Source of the DNA: Algoriphagus sanaruensis
Lineage (GTDB): Bacteria; Bacteroidota; Bacteroidia; Cytophagales; Cyclobacteriaceae
NCBI RefSeq assembly: GCF_001593605.1
Contig: NZ_CP012836.1
Location: 3,724,501-3,788,500, forward strand
Length of the DNA stretch: 64,000 nt
Direction of reading: 5' to 3'
Shown: positions 8,186 through 16,424 of the stretch, one piece after another
How the letters are laid out: the number at the start of each line of letters is the position of its first letter
Position numbering within the stretch: position 1 is the first letter of the stretch
Notes under the pieces: generated by a model
Databases searched by the model: none
Told to the model about the DNA's origin: nothing
Seen by the model: only the letters and a program-made list of their open reading frames with translations
Program-made: the position numbers and the translations under genes

Positions 8186-10051
8186 TTAGTCCTGTTCCGG
8201 ATTTGAAACCCCAAATTTTTGCACTTCCACTCTTTCAAATCTCCATCGTTGAGCATCAAATCGAACTGAAGTTCCTGGAATTTTAACATATTCCCCCACC
8301 TGCTGTAGCTTCAAAGATGCAGGGAAGGCTTCTATTTCCTGAGCGATTCGGTAAGGATCTACAGCAAATGGAATCTGATCAGTTGGAAAACTTGGGTTGA
8401 AAACAAGCGCTTTTTCCCCCCACCTCACTTGAAAAAGTGTTCCATTTTCTGTGGTAAATAAAGTCCATTCCTCTGAAGGTCTTTTTACCTCCAAGCAAAT
8501 CCTGCCGACCGACCAACCGAAAATCAAAACAAACCAGAGGGTCAGAAGGAGCTTTCTGTCCCCAAACCTCCAATGACAAACCACCCCAATTCCTGTCCAT
8601 ACCACCATCATCCCCAAAATCGAAATCGTCAATCTTTCCCAAGTAGCTCCAGGAAGCTGTTGAATAAATTGGGTAATCAGATTTTGTCCGTAAAGAACAT
8701 AATTCACAAACCCTCCAAACACAATTCCCAATCCTGGAATCCACCCAACTATGAGCAATAGAATTCCACCCATCATCGCCAAAAAAGACAATGGAATAAC
8801 GAGCAAGTTGGCAGGCAAAAAGTAGGATGGGAATAGGTGAAAATAAAAAATAGAAAGTGGGAAAGTAGCCAATTGAGCGGAAACACTGACTGTTGCCAAC
8901 TGCCAGAAATAGTCCAAAATCTTGGACTTTGGAATCCAAAGATGAACCAATAAAGGGTTGATGGCTAATATTCCAGCCACGGCAGCGTAAGAAAGCTGAA
9001 AACCTACTTCCCATAATGCCCCTGGGTCCAAAACAAGGATCAACATGGCAGAAAATGCCCAAAGATTCCAAGAAGAGGTTTTTCTTTTTCTCATGTCTCC
9101 AAGGGTGAACAAGGAAAACATGGATGCGGCTCGAATTACAGAAAGTGAAAATCCAGTCAATGCTGCATACAACCAAATAATTCCCAGCACTAGCAATAGG
9201 TATAGGATTTTTGGTTTTGAGCCTAATCGAATATACCGAAGTGGAAATAGCAGAATAGCATAAATTATCCCAACATGGAGTCCGGAGACCGCCAAAATAT
9301 GCATCGTGCCTGTTTGCGCATAAGCTTCCTTGGTATCCCGATCAAGCTCACTTTTTTCTCCCAGCAATAAGGCCTTCGCAATTTGTCTTGACTCCGGAAT
9401 GGATATATGGGAAGTGATTAAATCACTTAATTTCCGAGGAAATTGCCCAATCCAATCTCCCAATTGAAGTTCATTCTGTAAGGGGAAAACTTTTAGATTT
9501 TGCCCAAGAAACTGGCGATAGAAAATCCCCTTTTTGGCTAGAAAACCCTTGTAGTCAAATTCATGTGGGAATTGAGCGTCTGGTATGCCCTCGGGGTTTC
9601 CAGAAATCCAAACACTGGTATTGGAAATGAGAGGAGTTGCATTTTGATGATAAACCAGAACTTTGGACCGATAGGAATGCCAACCCTCTTGATCCTTCAG
9701 CAATACAATCTCTATTACATTTTCAAAAGAATTGGGTTTGGAAATGTCATCCTGCAAGACTCGACCGATGTAGCCTTGAATTCCGGAAAGATCCACGGCT
9801 TCATGGGACTCGAATGAAAATCGGTTTTGAGCACCTAGAAATGCGCCAAAAAAACACAAGAACACATAGCTCAAAATACTAGCTGAGACAGTCCACTTTC
9901 TACCCAAGCCAAAGCTCACCCCAAATGCCAGCCCCGATAGAATTGATACTACAACGAAATACCAAGAATATGCAAAGAATTGATCCCCGATTACAATCCC
10001 GCAAGTCAAAAACAGGAGGTATTTTAAAAATGGATATTCTGAAAACTTCAT
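8186..10051 (-). CDS. comEC: ComEC/Rec2-family competence protein
   Basis: A 621-residue integral membrane protein, the candidate DNA-uptake channel. Three N-terminal membrane segments are followed by an OB-like soluble domain (about residues 60-190). The ComEC core begins around residue 225 and contains the signature ILAVSGLHVGIIYA, with eight or more further membrane segments. The C-terminal metallo-beta-lactamase domain of classical ComEC is missing; a short soluble tail (about 110 residues) ends the protein. This shorter architecture is what I would expect in Bacteroidota. The gene is monocistronic. Confidence 0.9.
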   Translation of the reverse strand: MKFSEYPFLKYLLFLTCGIVIGDQFFAYSWYFVVVSILSGLAFGVSFGLGRKWTVSASILSYVFLCFFGAFLGAQNRFSFESHEAVDLSGIQGYIGRVLQDDISKPNSFENVIEIVLLKDQEGWHSYRSKVLVYHQNATPLISNTSVWISGNPEGIPDAQFPHEFDYKGFLAKKGIFYRQFLGQNLKVFPLQNELQLGDWIGQFPRKLSDLITSHISIPESRQIAKALLLGEKSELDRDTKEAYAQTGTMHILAVSGLHVGIIYAILLFPLRYIRLGSKPKILYLLLVLGIIWLYAALTGFSLSVIRAASMFSLFTLGDMRKRKTSSWNLWAFSAMLILVLDPGALWEVGFQLSYAAVAGILAINPLLVHLWIPKSKILDYFWQLATVSVSAQLATFPLSIFYFHLFPSYFLPANLLVIPLSFLAMMGGILLLIVGWIPGLGIVFGGFVNYVLYGQNLITQFIQQLPGATWERLTISILGMMVVWTGIGVVCHWRFGDRKLLLTLWFVLIFGWSVGRICLEVKRPSEEWTLFTTENGTLFQVRWGEKALVFNPSFPTDQIPFAVDPYRIAQEIEAFPASLKLQQVGEYVKIPGTSVRFDAQRWRFERVEVQKFGVSNPEQD

Positions 10052-10258
10052 GTTTGAAAAAATTAAAAACCGGAATCCTACCTACCTAAATCTTGGCTTT
10101 CCTTTTAAAGCTCTACTTGATTAATTCAGCTAGATCAACTCAATAGCTAATTTTCTATTCAGGAAAAATGAATTACATAAATTAAAAAATTAATAGCTTA
10201 AAAGTCAATGGCTTGTTATTATATCTAGGTGAGTATTTAAATGTATTCAAAACAAAAA
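10052..10258. other. AT-rich intergenic region between comEC and the beta-barrel gene
   Basis: About 200 bp of very AT-rich sequence upstream of comEC. It should contain the comEC promoter. I see no exact TAnnTTTG box, repeat or small gene. Confidence 0.4.
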
Positions 10259-10280
10259 AGCCATCTCCTAAGAGATGGCA
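10258..10280 (-). terminator. Terminator of the beta-barrel gene
   Basis: An 8-bp stem, GCCATCTC with GAGATGGC around a 4-nt loop, followed on the minus strand by TTTTTTG. It lies 40 bp after the stop at 10319. Confidence 0.8.
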
Positions 10281-10318
10281 TCAAAAGCATATACAATAAG
10301 ATAAGGCTTATTCAGAAA

Positions 10319-10897
10319 TTAAAATCGATACCCAAGACTGAATCCCCCATTCAATTCGATCGCAGTAAAACGATTGGCTGCAATCTCACTGAATTCACGA
10401 CCCAAACTCAAATAAGGTCCAAAGGCGAAATGATTTGAAACTTCCCATTTGTATCCGGCACCTGCACCCAAGATAAAGGAAGTCAAATCAGTCGTTGAAA
10501 CAGCTCCAGGAGCAGTAGATTCTTCAAGTTCACCGAATCGGATTTTTACGAACGGATAAATGTAAAATCTTCCAGAAGTACCCTTACCAAAGTAAAAATT
10601 TAAGCCCGTCTGGACGGAATTGGTTTTAAACTTTTTACCATCGTTTTCGGCATTAAATCCAAAACGATCATTGATCAAAAGTTGAAAATCTAACGAGTGA
10701 GACTCACTCAAAAAGCGCTCGTAGCCACCTTCGAATGATCCCAAAGCGAGTAGATTGGCAAAGTTGATTTTGACCTCATTGGAATACTGACCTAGAAATG
10801 GATTATTTGAACCAGAAGAGGAAGAAATTACTTGCTGAGAAAATCCTTGAGAAACGAGGATAAAAAGGAAAGCAGTAAAAAAGACTAGTTTTTTCAT
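10319..10897 (-). CDS. Outer-membrane beta-barrel protein (OmpA/porin-like)
   Basis: A 192-residue exported protein. The signal peptide MKKLVFFTAFLFILVSQGFSQ is followed by alternating polar/hydrophobic strands and a terminal aromatic residue (SLGYRF), typical of an eight-stranded outer-membrane barrel. No OmpA peptidoglycan-binding domain is present. Function is unknown; such small barrels are common in Bacteroidota. The gene has its own terminator. Confidence 0.8.
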   Translation of the reverse strand: MKKLVFFTAFLFILVSQGFSQQVISSSSGSNNPFLGQYSNEVKINFANLLALGSFEGGYERFLSESHSLDFQLLINDRFGFNAENDGKKFKTNSVQTGLNFYFGKGTSGRFYIYPFVKIRFGELEESTAPGAVSTTDLTSFILGAGAGYKWEVSNHFAFGPYLSLGREFSEIAANRFTAIELNGGFSLGYRF

Positions 10898-10933
10898 GTT
10901 AAATCAAGTTGGTTAATAAAAATCATTCAAGGA

Positions 10934-11368
10934 TTACGCCAATTCCATTTTGAAATGGAGAATATCACATTCTTCAAACATTTCACCTACTTTTTCAAAT
11001 CCAAAATGAGCATATAAGGAGACCGCATCAAGCTGAGCATGGAGGTATTTAATCTTTGCATGAGCTTCAGGATGACTGCCAATATCGTCCAAAACTGCTC
11101 GAACCAAGACCTTGCCTATCCCATTTCCTCTCGCTTCGCTGAGCACTGCAAATCGCTCTAATTTGATTCCCTTATCGGTAAACCTCCATCTTGCCGTTCC
11201 CACTGGAAGACCATCTTTCTTGGCCAAAAAATGGCTGGCTGTAGCATCAAACTGATCTTTTTCATCTTCAGAACTGACTCCTTGTTCCTCGACAAAAACC
11301 TTTGTTCGGATTTTAAAAGCTTCTTCTAATCCTTCCTTATCCGTTATTTTTTCGACCGAGAGATTCAT
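10934..11368 (-). CDS. GNAT-family N-acetyltransferase
   Basis: A GNAT enzyme of about 144 residues, starting at the ATG at 11368 (MNLSVEKI). It has the acetyl-CoA-binding motif A region LERFAVLSEARGNGIGKVL and the downstream YAHFGFEKVGEMF segment. It resembles the ElaA-type branch of the superfamily; the acceptor substrate is unknown. The start overlaps the 3' end of phoH by 32 bp, so it is likely co-transcribed and coupled. A longer reading from 11413 would add 15 basic residues without family support. Confidence 0.85.
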   Translation of the reverse strand: MNLSVEKITDKEGLEEAFKIRTKVFVEEQGVSSEDEKDQFDATASHFLAKKDGLPVGTARWRFTDKGIKLERFAVLSEARGNGIGKVLVRAVLDDIGSHPEAHAKIKYLHAQLDAVSLYAHFGFEKVGEMFEECDILHFKMELA

Positions 11369-12326
11369 TCCGATACTGCTCTTTTTCCTCCTGATTTTTC
11401 TCGTAAGCTTCAATGATGGCCTTCACGAGTTTGTGACGAATTACGTCTTTCCCACTGAGATTGACGATTCCGATTCCTTTGACATCTTTCAAAATTCGAA
11501 GTGCCTCGGACAAGCCTGATTTTTGTCTTACTGGTAAATCAACTTGAGTTTGGTCACCGGTAATTATCACTCTGGAATTAGGCCCCATCCGGGTCAAAAA
11601 CATCTTTATTTGCTCGCTGGTGGTATTTTGAGCTTCATCCAGCAGAACGAAAGCATCATGGAGTGTCCGCCCACGCATGTAAGCCAATGGCGCAATCTCG
11701 ATAACACGAGTTTCTTGGTAATACTTCAGTTTCTCGGGTGGCACCATATCAGCCAAAGCATCATAAATAGGTCTTAAATAGGGATCAAGCTTTTCTTGCA
11801 AATCCCCAGGTAAAAACCCTAAATTTTCACCTGCCTCTACGGCTGGTCTCGTAATGATAATTCGCTTGACCTCTCGATTTTTTAAGGCTCTTACGGCTAA
11901 AGCAACTGCGATATACGTCTTGCCTGTACCTGCGGGTCCCAAGGCGAACACCAAATCATTTTTCATCGCCGCCTCTACCAATTTTCGCTGGTTGGGAGAT
12001 TTGGGTTTGATGACTAGCCCCTTGTTACCAAAAACAATTACCTGATCTCGATTGGCTTCCTCAAATGGAACGCCTTCGATATCCAAATAGTCTTTCACAT
12101 TTTCCGGAGTCAAGTGACCAAACCGATCGAAGTGCTCTAAAAGCAAATTGATCAAATCATTGATTCGAAGAATTTCAGGAGCTCCACCTTGGATTCTAAT
12201 TTCATTTCCTCGAGACACAATTTTACTCTGTGGAAATGCCTGGGCTATTTGCCGGATATTTTCATTGGCTGTGCCTAAAAATTCAGCCAGCGGAACATTT
12301 TCTAAGGTGATGACTTTTTCGACCAA
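11337..12326 (-). CDS. PhoH family protein (PhoH-like ATPase)
   Basis: The protein has an N-terminal KH-like region and a PhoH P-loop ATPase domain. Walker A is GPAGTGKTYIA and Walker B is FVLLDEAQNTT. This family is linked to RNA metabolism and often neighbours ybeY. I place the start at a TTG at 12326 (encoding LVEKVITLEN), giving about 329 residues. A second TTG at 12398 would extend it by 24 residues, but that region overlaps the promoter-like element of the divergent gene at 12376-12383. No ATG is available for either start. It is followed in an operon by a GNAT gene. Confidence 0.88.
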   Translation of the reverse strand: MVEKVITLENVPLAEFLGTANENIRQIAQAFPQSKIVSRGNEIRIQGGAPEILRINDLINLLLEHFDRFGHLTPENVKDYLDIEGVPFEEANRDQVIVFGNKGLVIKPKSPNQRKLVEAAMKNDLVFALGPAGTGKTYIAVALAVRALKNREVKRIIITRPAVEAGENLGFLPGDLQEKLDPYLRPIYDALADMVPPEKLKYYQETRVIEIAPLAYMRGRTLHDAFVLLDEAQNTTSEQIKMFLTRMGPNSRVIITGDQTQVDLPVRQKSGLSEALRILKDVKGIGIVNLSGKDVIRHKLVKAIIEAYEKNQEEKEQYRNESLGRKNNG

Positions 12327-12351
12327 ACTTGTACGATGATTTAGGTTATCC

Positions 12352-12383
12352 TTGAAGGCTAAAGAATAAAATTTATATTTTTG
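12352..12383 (+). promoter_or_regulatory. Bacteroidota-type promoter for the SAM hydrolase gene
   Basis: An exact -7 element, TATTTTTG (TAnnTTTG), lies at 12376-12383 with TTG at 12352-12354, 21 bp upstream. This predicts a transcript start near 12388, about 45 nt before the ATG at 12432. Confidence 0.55.
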
Positions 12384-12431
12384 TTCGCCCCCCTTCAAAC
12401 AAAATTACACAATTTTAATAGACTTGCTTCT

Positions 12432-13202
12432 ATGGCACTGGTGACCTTCCTCTCTGATTTTGGGGAAAAAGATTATTACGTACCGGCAGTAAAAGCCAAA
12501 ATGCTCGCGATCAATCCGCAATTGATTATCGTTGACATTTCACATGCGATTAACACCTATGATTTAGAGCATGCAGCATTTTTACTTCGTGCCACTTTTC
12601 GGGATTTCCCAAAAGGGACTGTACACTTGGTAGGGATAAACACCACCGGAAGTATGACCCAAGGGTATATTGGGATTAAATTGGAAGACCATATTTTCAT
12701 TGGTCCCAACAATGGCATATTCAGCCTACTGGCAGATCAAGATCCCGGCATAATCGTTCAATTCGCCGATATTCATGTGAAGGATTCCACTTTTCCTACA
12801 CGAGACATCTTGGCCCCCATTGCAGCCAAAGTAGCCTCCGGGGCGGCTATCCATGATTTTGGAGGGCCATCTTCGAATTTTCGAAGGCTTATGGCCCGTC
12901 AAGCCAAAGCCACCAAGGAACAGATTATCGGTCATGTCATTCGGGTCGATCAATATGGCAACCTAATTACCAATATTCGGCGGGATGTATTTGAACGATT
13001 AAATCCGGGCACATTTTCCATTCAGTTTGGCCGGGAATCGCTCAGCAAACTGCAATTGGGATATGACCAAGTGGAAGCAGGTGATCCATTTGCTTTTTTT
13101 AACAGCATGGATTTGCTAGAAATAGGAATTAATCATGGACATGCAGGAGGCTTGCTTGGCTTGAAGCGTGATAGTGTCATTTATATCAACTTCGGAGTGT
13201 AA
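12432..13202 (+). CDS. SAM hydrolase / SAM hydroxide adenosyltransferase family (DUF62)
   Basis: A 256-residue protein with the family N-terminus VTFLSDFGEKDYYVPAVKAKM and the VDISHAI segment. Characterised members hydrolyse S-adenosylmethionine to adenosine and methionine using hydroxide. The start is the ATG at 12432 (MALVTFLSDFG); an upstream TTG at 12381 would add an unlikely leader. Its stop overlaps the ATG of the next gene (TAATG at 13200-13204). It is divergent from phoH. Confidence 0.9.
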   Translation: MALVTFLSDFGEKDYYVPAVKAKMLAINPQLIIVDISHAINTYDLEHAAFLLRATFRDFPKGTVHLVGINTTGSMTQGYIGIKLEDHIFIGPNNGIFSLLADQDPGIIVQFADIHVKDSTFPTRDILAPIAAKVASGAAIHDFGGPSSNFRRLMARQAKATKEQIIGHVIRVDQYGNLITNIRRDVFERLNPGTFSIQFGRESLSKLQLGYDQVEAGDPFAFFNSMDLLEIGINHGHAGGLLGLKRDSVIYINFGV

Positions 13203-13516
13203 TGCTGATTCGAATTGTTCGTATGACTTTTAAGCCTGAAAGTATTCCTGCATTTCTGGAAAATTTCGAGCAGCATAAAAAGATGATCCGGAATTTTGAG
13301 GGATGTCAGCATTTGGAGCTGTGGCAGGATGAAAATCAAAAAAATATTTTTGTGACCTACAGCCACTGGACTGATGAAAACACGCTCAATCAGTATCGTG
13401 ATTCTGAGCTATTTAAATCCGTCTGGAGCTTTACAAAAGCCCTTTTCTCAGAAAAACCAATCGCTTTTAGCACAAAAAAATTACAAGAAGTGAGCCGAGC
13501 CTGTTGGAGGGAATAA
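13202..13516 (+). CDS. Antibiotic biosynthesis monooxygenase (ABM)-domain protein
   Basis: A 104-residue dimeric alpha/beta ferredoxin-like protein of the ABM/YgiN type, starting MLIRIVRMTFKPE. The family is broad: quinol monooxygenases, heme degraders and proteins with no known activity. It is translationally coupled to the SAM hydrolase gene through an overlapping stop and start. Substrate and function are not decidable from sequence. Confidence 0.8.
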   Translation: MLIRIVRMTFKPESIPAFLENFEQHKKMIRNFEGCQHLELWQDENQKNIFVTYSHWTDENTLNQYRDSELFKSVWSFTKALFSEKPIAFSTKKLQEVSRACWRE

Positions 13517-13534
13517 AAAATGTTTTCATATTTG
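13504..13534 (+). promoter_or_regulatory. Candidate tRNA-Leu promoter
   Basis: TTG at 13504-13506 and CATATTTG (one mismatch to TAnnTTTG) at 13527-13534 are 20 bp apart. They would give a leader of about 50 nt before the tRNA. Confidence 0.4.
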
Positions 13535-13592
13535 CAGCCCGTTCAGCAAGGAACGGAAGCAATAAAGTCTGATCTGATCAGACGCGTACCAT

Positions 13593-13676
13593 GCCCAGGT
13601 GGCGGAATCGGTAGACGCGTTGGTCTCAAACACCAATGAGGTTACACTCGTGCCGGTTCGACTCCGGCCCTGGGTA
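13593..13676 (+). tRNA. tRNA-Leu (anticodon CAA)
   Basis: An 84-nt class II tRNA. The acceptor GCCCAGG pairs with CCTGGGT (one G-T pair). The anticodon stem TTGGT/ACCAA holds the loop CTCAAAC, giving anticodon CAA for UUG codons. A long variable arm and a T arm with TTCGACT are present. The CCA end is not encoded. Confidence 0.97.
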
Positions 13677-13679
13677 CAA

Positions 13680-13722
13680 AAAGCCCCTTCAGAAGTCATT
13701 TTGAAGGGGCTTTTGCTTTTTT
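13680..13722 (+). terminator. Terminator after tRNA-Leu
   Basis: A 10-bp stem, AGCCCCTTCA with TGAAGGGGCT, followed by a T-rich tract, starts 5 bp after the tRNA. Confidence 0.88.
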
Positions 13723-13788
13723 GCCCCCTCGGTTTTCTGCTTGTAAAACTCAAATTCCCATTTTTTTCCTAATCTGTAATGGATTGAA

Positions 13789-15360
13789 TCATCTGCCCAA
13801 AAACCAGTAAATCAAGACAGTTACCAAACATAAAACCAATGACAAAGGCTTCGCATATTTCCAGCTTGTCAGATTAAGGTGGCTACTCGGGAAATCCAAT
13901 TTGGCTTTAGAAGGGAACTTTAAACTTACCGCGTACATAACTAGCATATTCAGGACAAATTCAATCCCCCATATGTGAATAAAGTGAAGATTGATTTGTA
14001 GTAGAAAAGTGGTAATCAAATAAAACCCGAGTCCTACGACCAATCCAGCTTTGGCACCTGAGGCAGATATTTTGGGCCAAAAGAAACCTGCTAACAAAAC
14101 CGAAGCAATGGGAATAAAGAAAATCCCATTCAACTGCTGCATCAATTGATAAAGCCCTTCAGGAGCGTTTCCGACCATTGGAGCTATTGCTATCGAGGCC
14201 GCTGCTAATATCAAGGCACTAAATTTCCCAACGCTGACCAGCTGAAGATCGGTGGCCGAAGGGCGGATCATCTTCTTATATATATCCAAACTAAAAATGG
14301 TGGATGCAGAATTCAGCACTGAATTGAACGTACTCAGTACAGCACCCAAGACTACTGCAGCAAAGAACCCGATCATACTTGCAGGAAGTACTTTTTTGAC
14401 CAAGATTGGATAAATCATATCCTGTTCTGCGAAATATTCTTGTCCGAAAAAGTAAAACCCAATCACCCCAGGCAGGACAATAATCAGCGGAATTAGAATT
14501 TTGAATATTCCGGTATACAAAAGTCCTTTTTGGGCTTCTGCGAGACTCTTTGCTCCAAAGGCACGCTGAATTATCGTCTGATTCATCCCCCAGAAATACA
14601 ATTGATTGATCATCAATCCTGTAAACAAAGTACTAAAGGGCAAAACCGACTCTTCGGATCCAATCACATTGAATTTTTCTGGAATCCGATGATAAACTTG
14701 CGATAAGCCCACGGCAACATTTCCATCACCAATTTCCCAAAGTGCAAAGACGGGCACGGCAAGCCCTCCAATCACCAAACCAATAGCATTTAAAGTGTCA
14801 GAATATGCGACTGCTTTTAATCCCCCAAGGATTGCATAGACTGAACCAATGATTCCAATTCCAACCACGGAAATCCAAATTCCTTCTCCTTTACTTACCT
14901 GAAATAGACCTGATACATTAAAAATGCTTTCCAGATTAATCGCCCCGGTGTATAAAACAATCGGCAAAAGGGTCAGAACAAATGATAGCATCAAAAGTAC
15001 TGATACGATGGTTTTGGTACTTTCATCATATCGATGCGCCAAATACTGAGGAATAGTCGCCAAACCCATCTTTAGATAAATGGGCAAAAAATAAAGTGCG
15101 GCAATAACCAAAGCTATCGCTGAAGTCACTTCCCAAGCGATGATGATCATTCCATTTTTATAAGCCGAACCATTCATGCCAATGAGGTGCTCCGTGGAAA
15201 TATTGGTCAATATCATCGACCCAGCGATTACTCCTCCTGTCAAACTCCTTCCCCCTAAAAAATACCCATCACGAGACTTGAGGTTATCATTCCGTAGTTT
15301 AAACCAAGATAAAAAGGCCACAAATAAGGTAAATGCTACAAAGCTAAATGCAGTCCACAT
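13789..15360 (-). CDS. Sodium:solute symporter (SSS/SLC5 family)
   Basis: A 523-residue inner-membrane transporter with about 13-14 membrane segments and the SSS signature region (LTNISTEHLIGMNGSAYKNG near residues 51-70, with GGLKAVAYSDTLNA further on). SSS proteins import sugars, polyols, amino acids or vitamins with sodium. The myo-inositol oxygenase gene directly upstream on the same strand suggests inositol or a related polyol as substrate. That is inference. A terminator hairpin lies between the two genes. Confidence 0.9.
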   Translation of the reverse strand: MWTAFSFVAFTLFVAFLSWFKLRNDNLKSRDGYFLGGRSLTGGVIAGSMILTNISTEHLIGMNGSAYKNGMIIIAWEVTSAIALVIAALYFLPIYLKMGLATIPQYLAHRYDESTKTIVSVLLMLSFVLTLLPIVLYTGAINLESIFNVSGLFQVSKGEGIWISVVGIGIIGSVYAILGGLKAVAYSDTLNAIGLVIGGLAVPVFALWEIGDGNVAVGLSQVYHRIPEKFNVIGSEESVLPFSTLFTGLMINQLYFWGMNQTIIQRAFGAKSLAEAQKGLLYTGIFKILIPLIIVLPGVIGFYFFGQEYFAEQDMIYPILVKKVLPASMIGFFAAVVLGAVLSTFNSVLNSASTIFSLDIYKKMIRPSATDLQLVSVGKFSALILAAASIAIAPMVGNAPEGLYQLMQQLNGIFFIPIASVLLAGFFWPKISASGAKAGLVVGLGFYLITTFLLQINLHFIHIWGIEFVLNMLVMYAVSLKFPSKAKLDFPSSHLNLTSWKYAKPLSLVLCLVTVLIYWFLGR

Positions 15361-15398
15361 CGATTATTGGATAGTTGTGATTAGAAGAATGGGAATTA

Positions 15399-15426
15399 AA
15401 AAGGGGATGATTTTTATCATCCCCAA
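15399..15426 (-). terminator. Terminator between miox and the symporter gene
   Basis: A 9-bp stem, GGGGATGAT with ATCATCCCC around a T-rich loop, followed on the minus strand by a T-run. It lies just after the inositol oxygenase stop. Read-through would be needed for joint transcription with the symporter. Confidence 0.8.
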
Positions 15427-15440
15427 GACTATCAAGTTGA

Positions 15441-16322
15441 TTAAAACCGGATGATAGAAGGTAAATATTTGGCAACCAAGTCCTCGTAATACGGCTTGAG
15501 TGCCTTCGCGTCTGGCGGCACAGGAACCTTTGAATACAAGTCGTATGGATTAAACTTATCTACCCATTTAAACATCTCCCGATCATGGGAATTAAGGAGA
15601 TGATCATAGGCGTTTTCACGGTGCTGCGCATAAAAAGAATGATATCGAATCATGTATAAGGCTGGCTCTGGCAAGTAATCTTTAAACATCTGATAAAGAT
15701 ATTCATCGTGACCCCAAGACATTTTTACTTGATCCAGACCACATCCATGAGTATAGACTCCGTATTTTGTGTTATATCGCTCATCCTTTGCATCAGGATT
15801 GAGTTCAAAAAACTCCGGATATACAATGCGATCAGAATGCTTGCACCCAACCGGAAATGTATCTCCAACTACCGCCCACTGAGGTTCTCCAAACAAACAA
15901 AGGACTTTTCCCAAGTCATGAATAAACCCAGTTAAAACAAACCAATCCGGATGGCCATCGGCCCGAATAGCTTCGGAGGTTTGGAGCAAATGCTGAAGCT
16001 GATCCAAATTGGTATCAGGATCAGAATCATCCACGAGGGTATTCAGATAATCCACCGCATCCCAGAAGGGCATTTCCTTCTTTTCAAATTTCAAAAATTC
16101 CTTTTCCTTATCGACTACAAAGTCAAAGGTCTGATAGGTGTGATTTAGCTTATAAAATTCTCTGACTGTGTTTACTCGCTCCGAATCATGGTAATTCCGA
16201 TAATCCTCTTTGGCTTTTGCCTGCTTTTCCTTGGGCTCTGGATAGCGGACTAGGAGATCATCTTCCCATTCTTCGATGGATTGAAGTGGAGCTTTTTCAC
16301 TTTCTGACAAATTGGTTTTCAT
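15441..16322 (-). CDS. myo-Inositol oxygenase (MIOX)
   Basis: A protein of about 293 residues (start ATG at 16322, [10 protein letters not shown]) matching the di-iron HD-fold MIOX family. This family converts myo-inositol and O2 to D-glucuronate. Diagnostic segments are [20 protein letters not shown], the iron-ligand HDLGK motif ([17 protein letters not shown]), [28 protein letters not shown] and [17 protein letters not shown]. Its gene neighbour is a sodium symporter, probably for the substrate. No glucuronate-catabolic genes follow in the window. Bacterial MIOX is comparatively rare outside a few groups including Bacteroidota. Confidence 0.93.
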   Translation of the reverse strand: MKTNLSESEKAPLQSIEEWEDDLLVRYPEPKEKQAKAKEDYRNYHDSERVNTVREFYKLNHTYQTFDFVVDKEKEFLKFEKKEMPFWDAVDYLNTLVDDSDPDTNLDQLQHLLQTSEAIRADGHPDWFVLTGFIHDLGKVLCLFGEPQWAVVGDTFPVGCKHSDRIVYPEFFELNPDAKDERYNTKYGVYTHGCGLDQVKMSWGHDEYLYQMFKDYLPEPALYMIRYHSFYAQHRENAYDHLLNSHDREMFKWVDKFNPYDLYSKVPVPPDAKALKPYYEDLVAKYLPSIIRF

Positions 16323-16383
16323 GGGTTTAGGGTTAATTCTGGAAGATATAAACAAATTCAAAAAAATCCAGCCTGAATAAAAA

Positions 16384-16405
16384 AAGCCTCCGAATTCGGA
16401 GGCTC
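16384..16405 (-). terminator. Terminator of the ABC permease operon
   Basis: A perfect palindrome, GCCTCCGAATTCGGAGGC, with a T-run on the minus strand, about 20 bp after the permease stop at 16425. Confidence 0.88.
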
Positions 16406-16424
16406 TACTAATCCTATTTAAAAT

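Noticed and set aside
8379-9176. A 265-residue open frame on the same strand, in another phase, inside comEC
   Set aside because: It lies wholly within the well-supported comEC frame, is rich in unusual residues (Cys, Trp, Phe) and has no recognisable motif.
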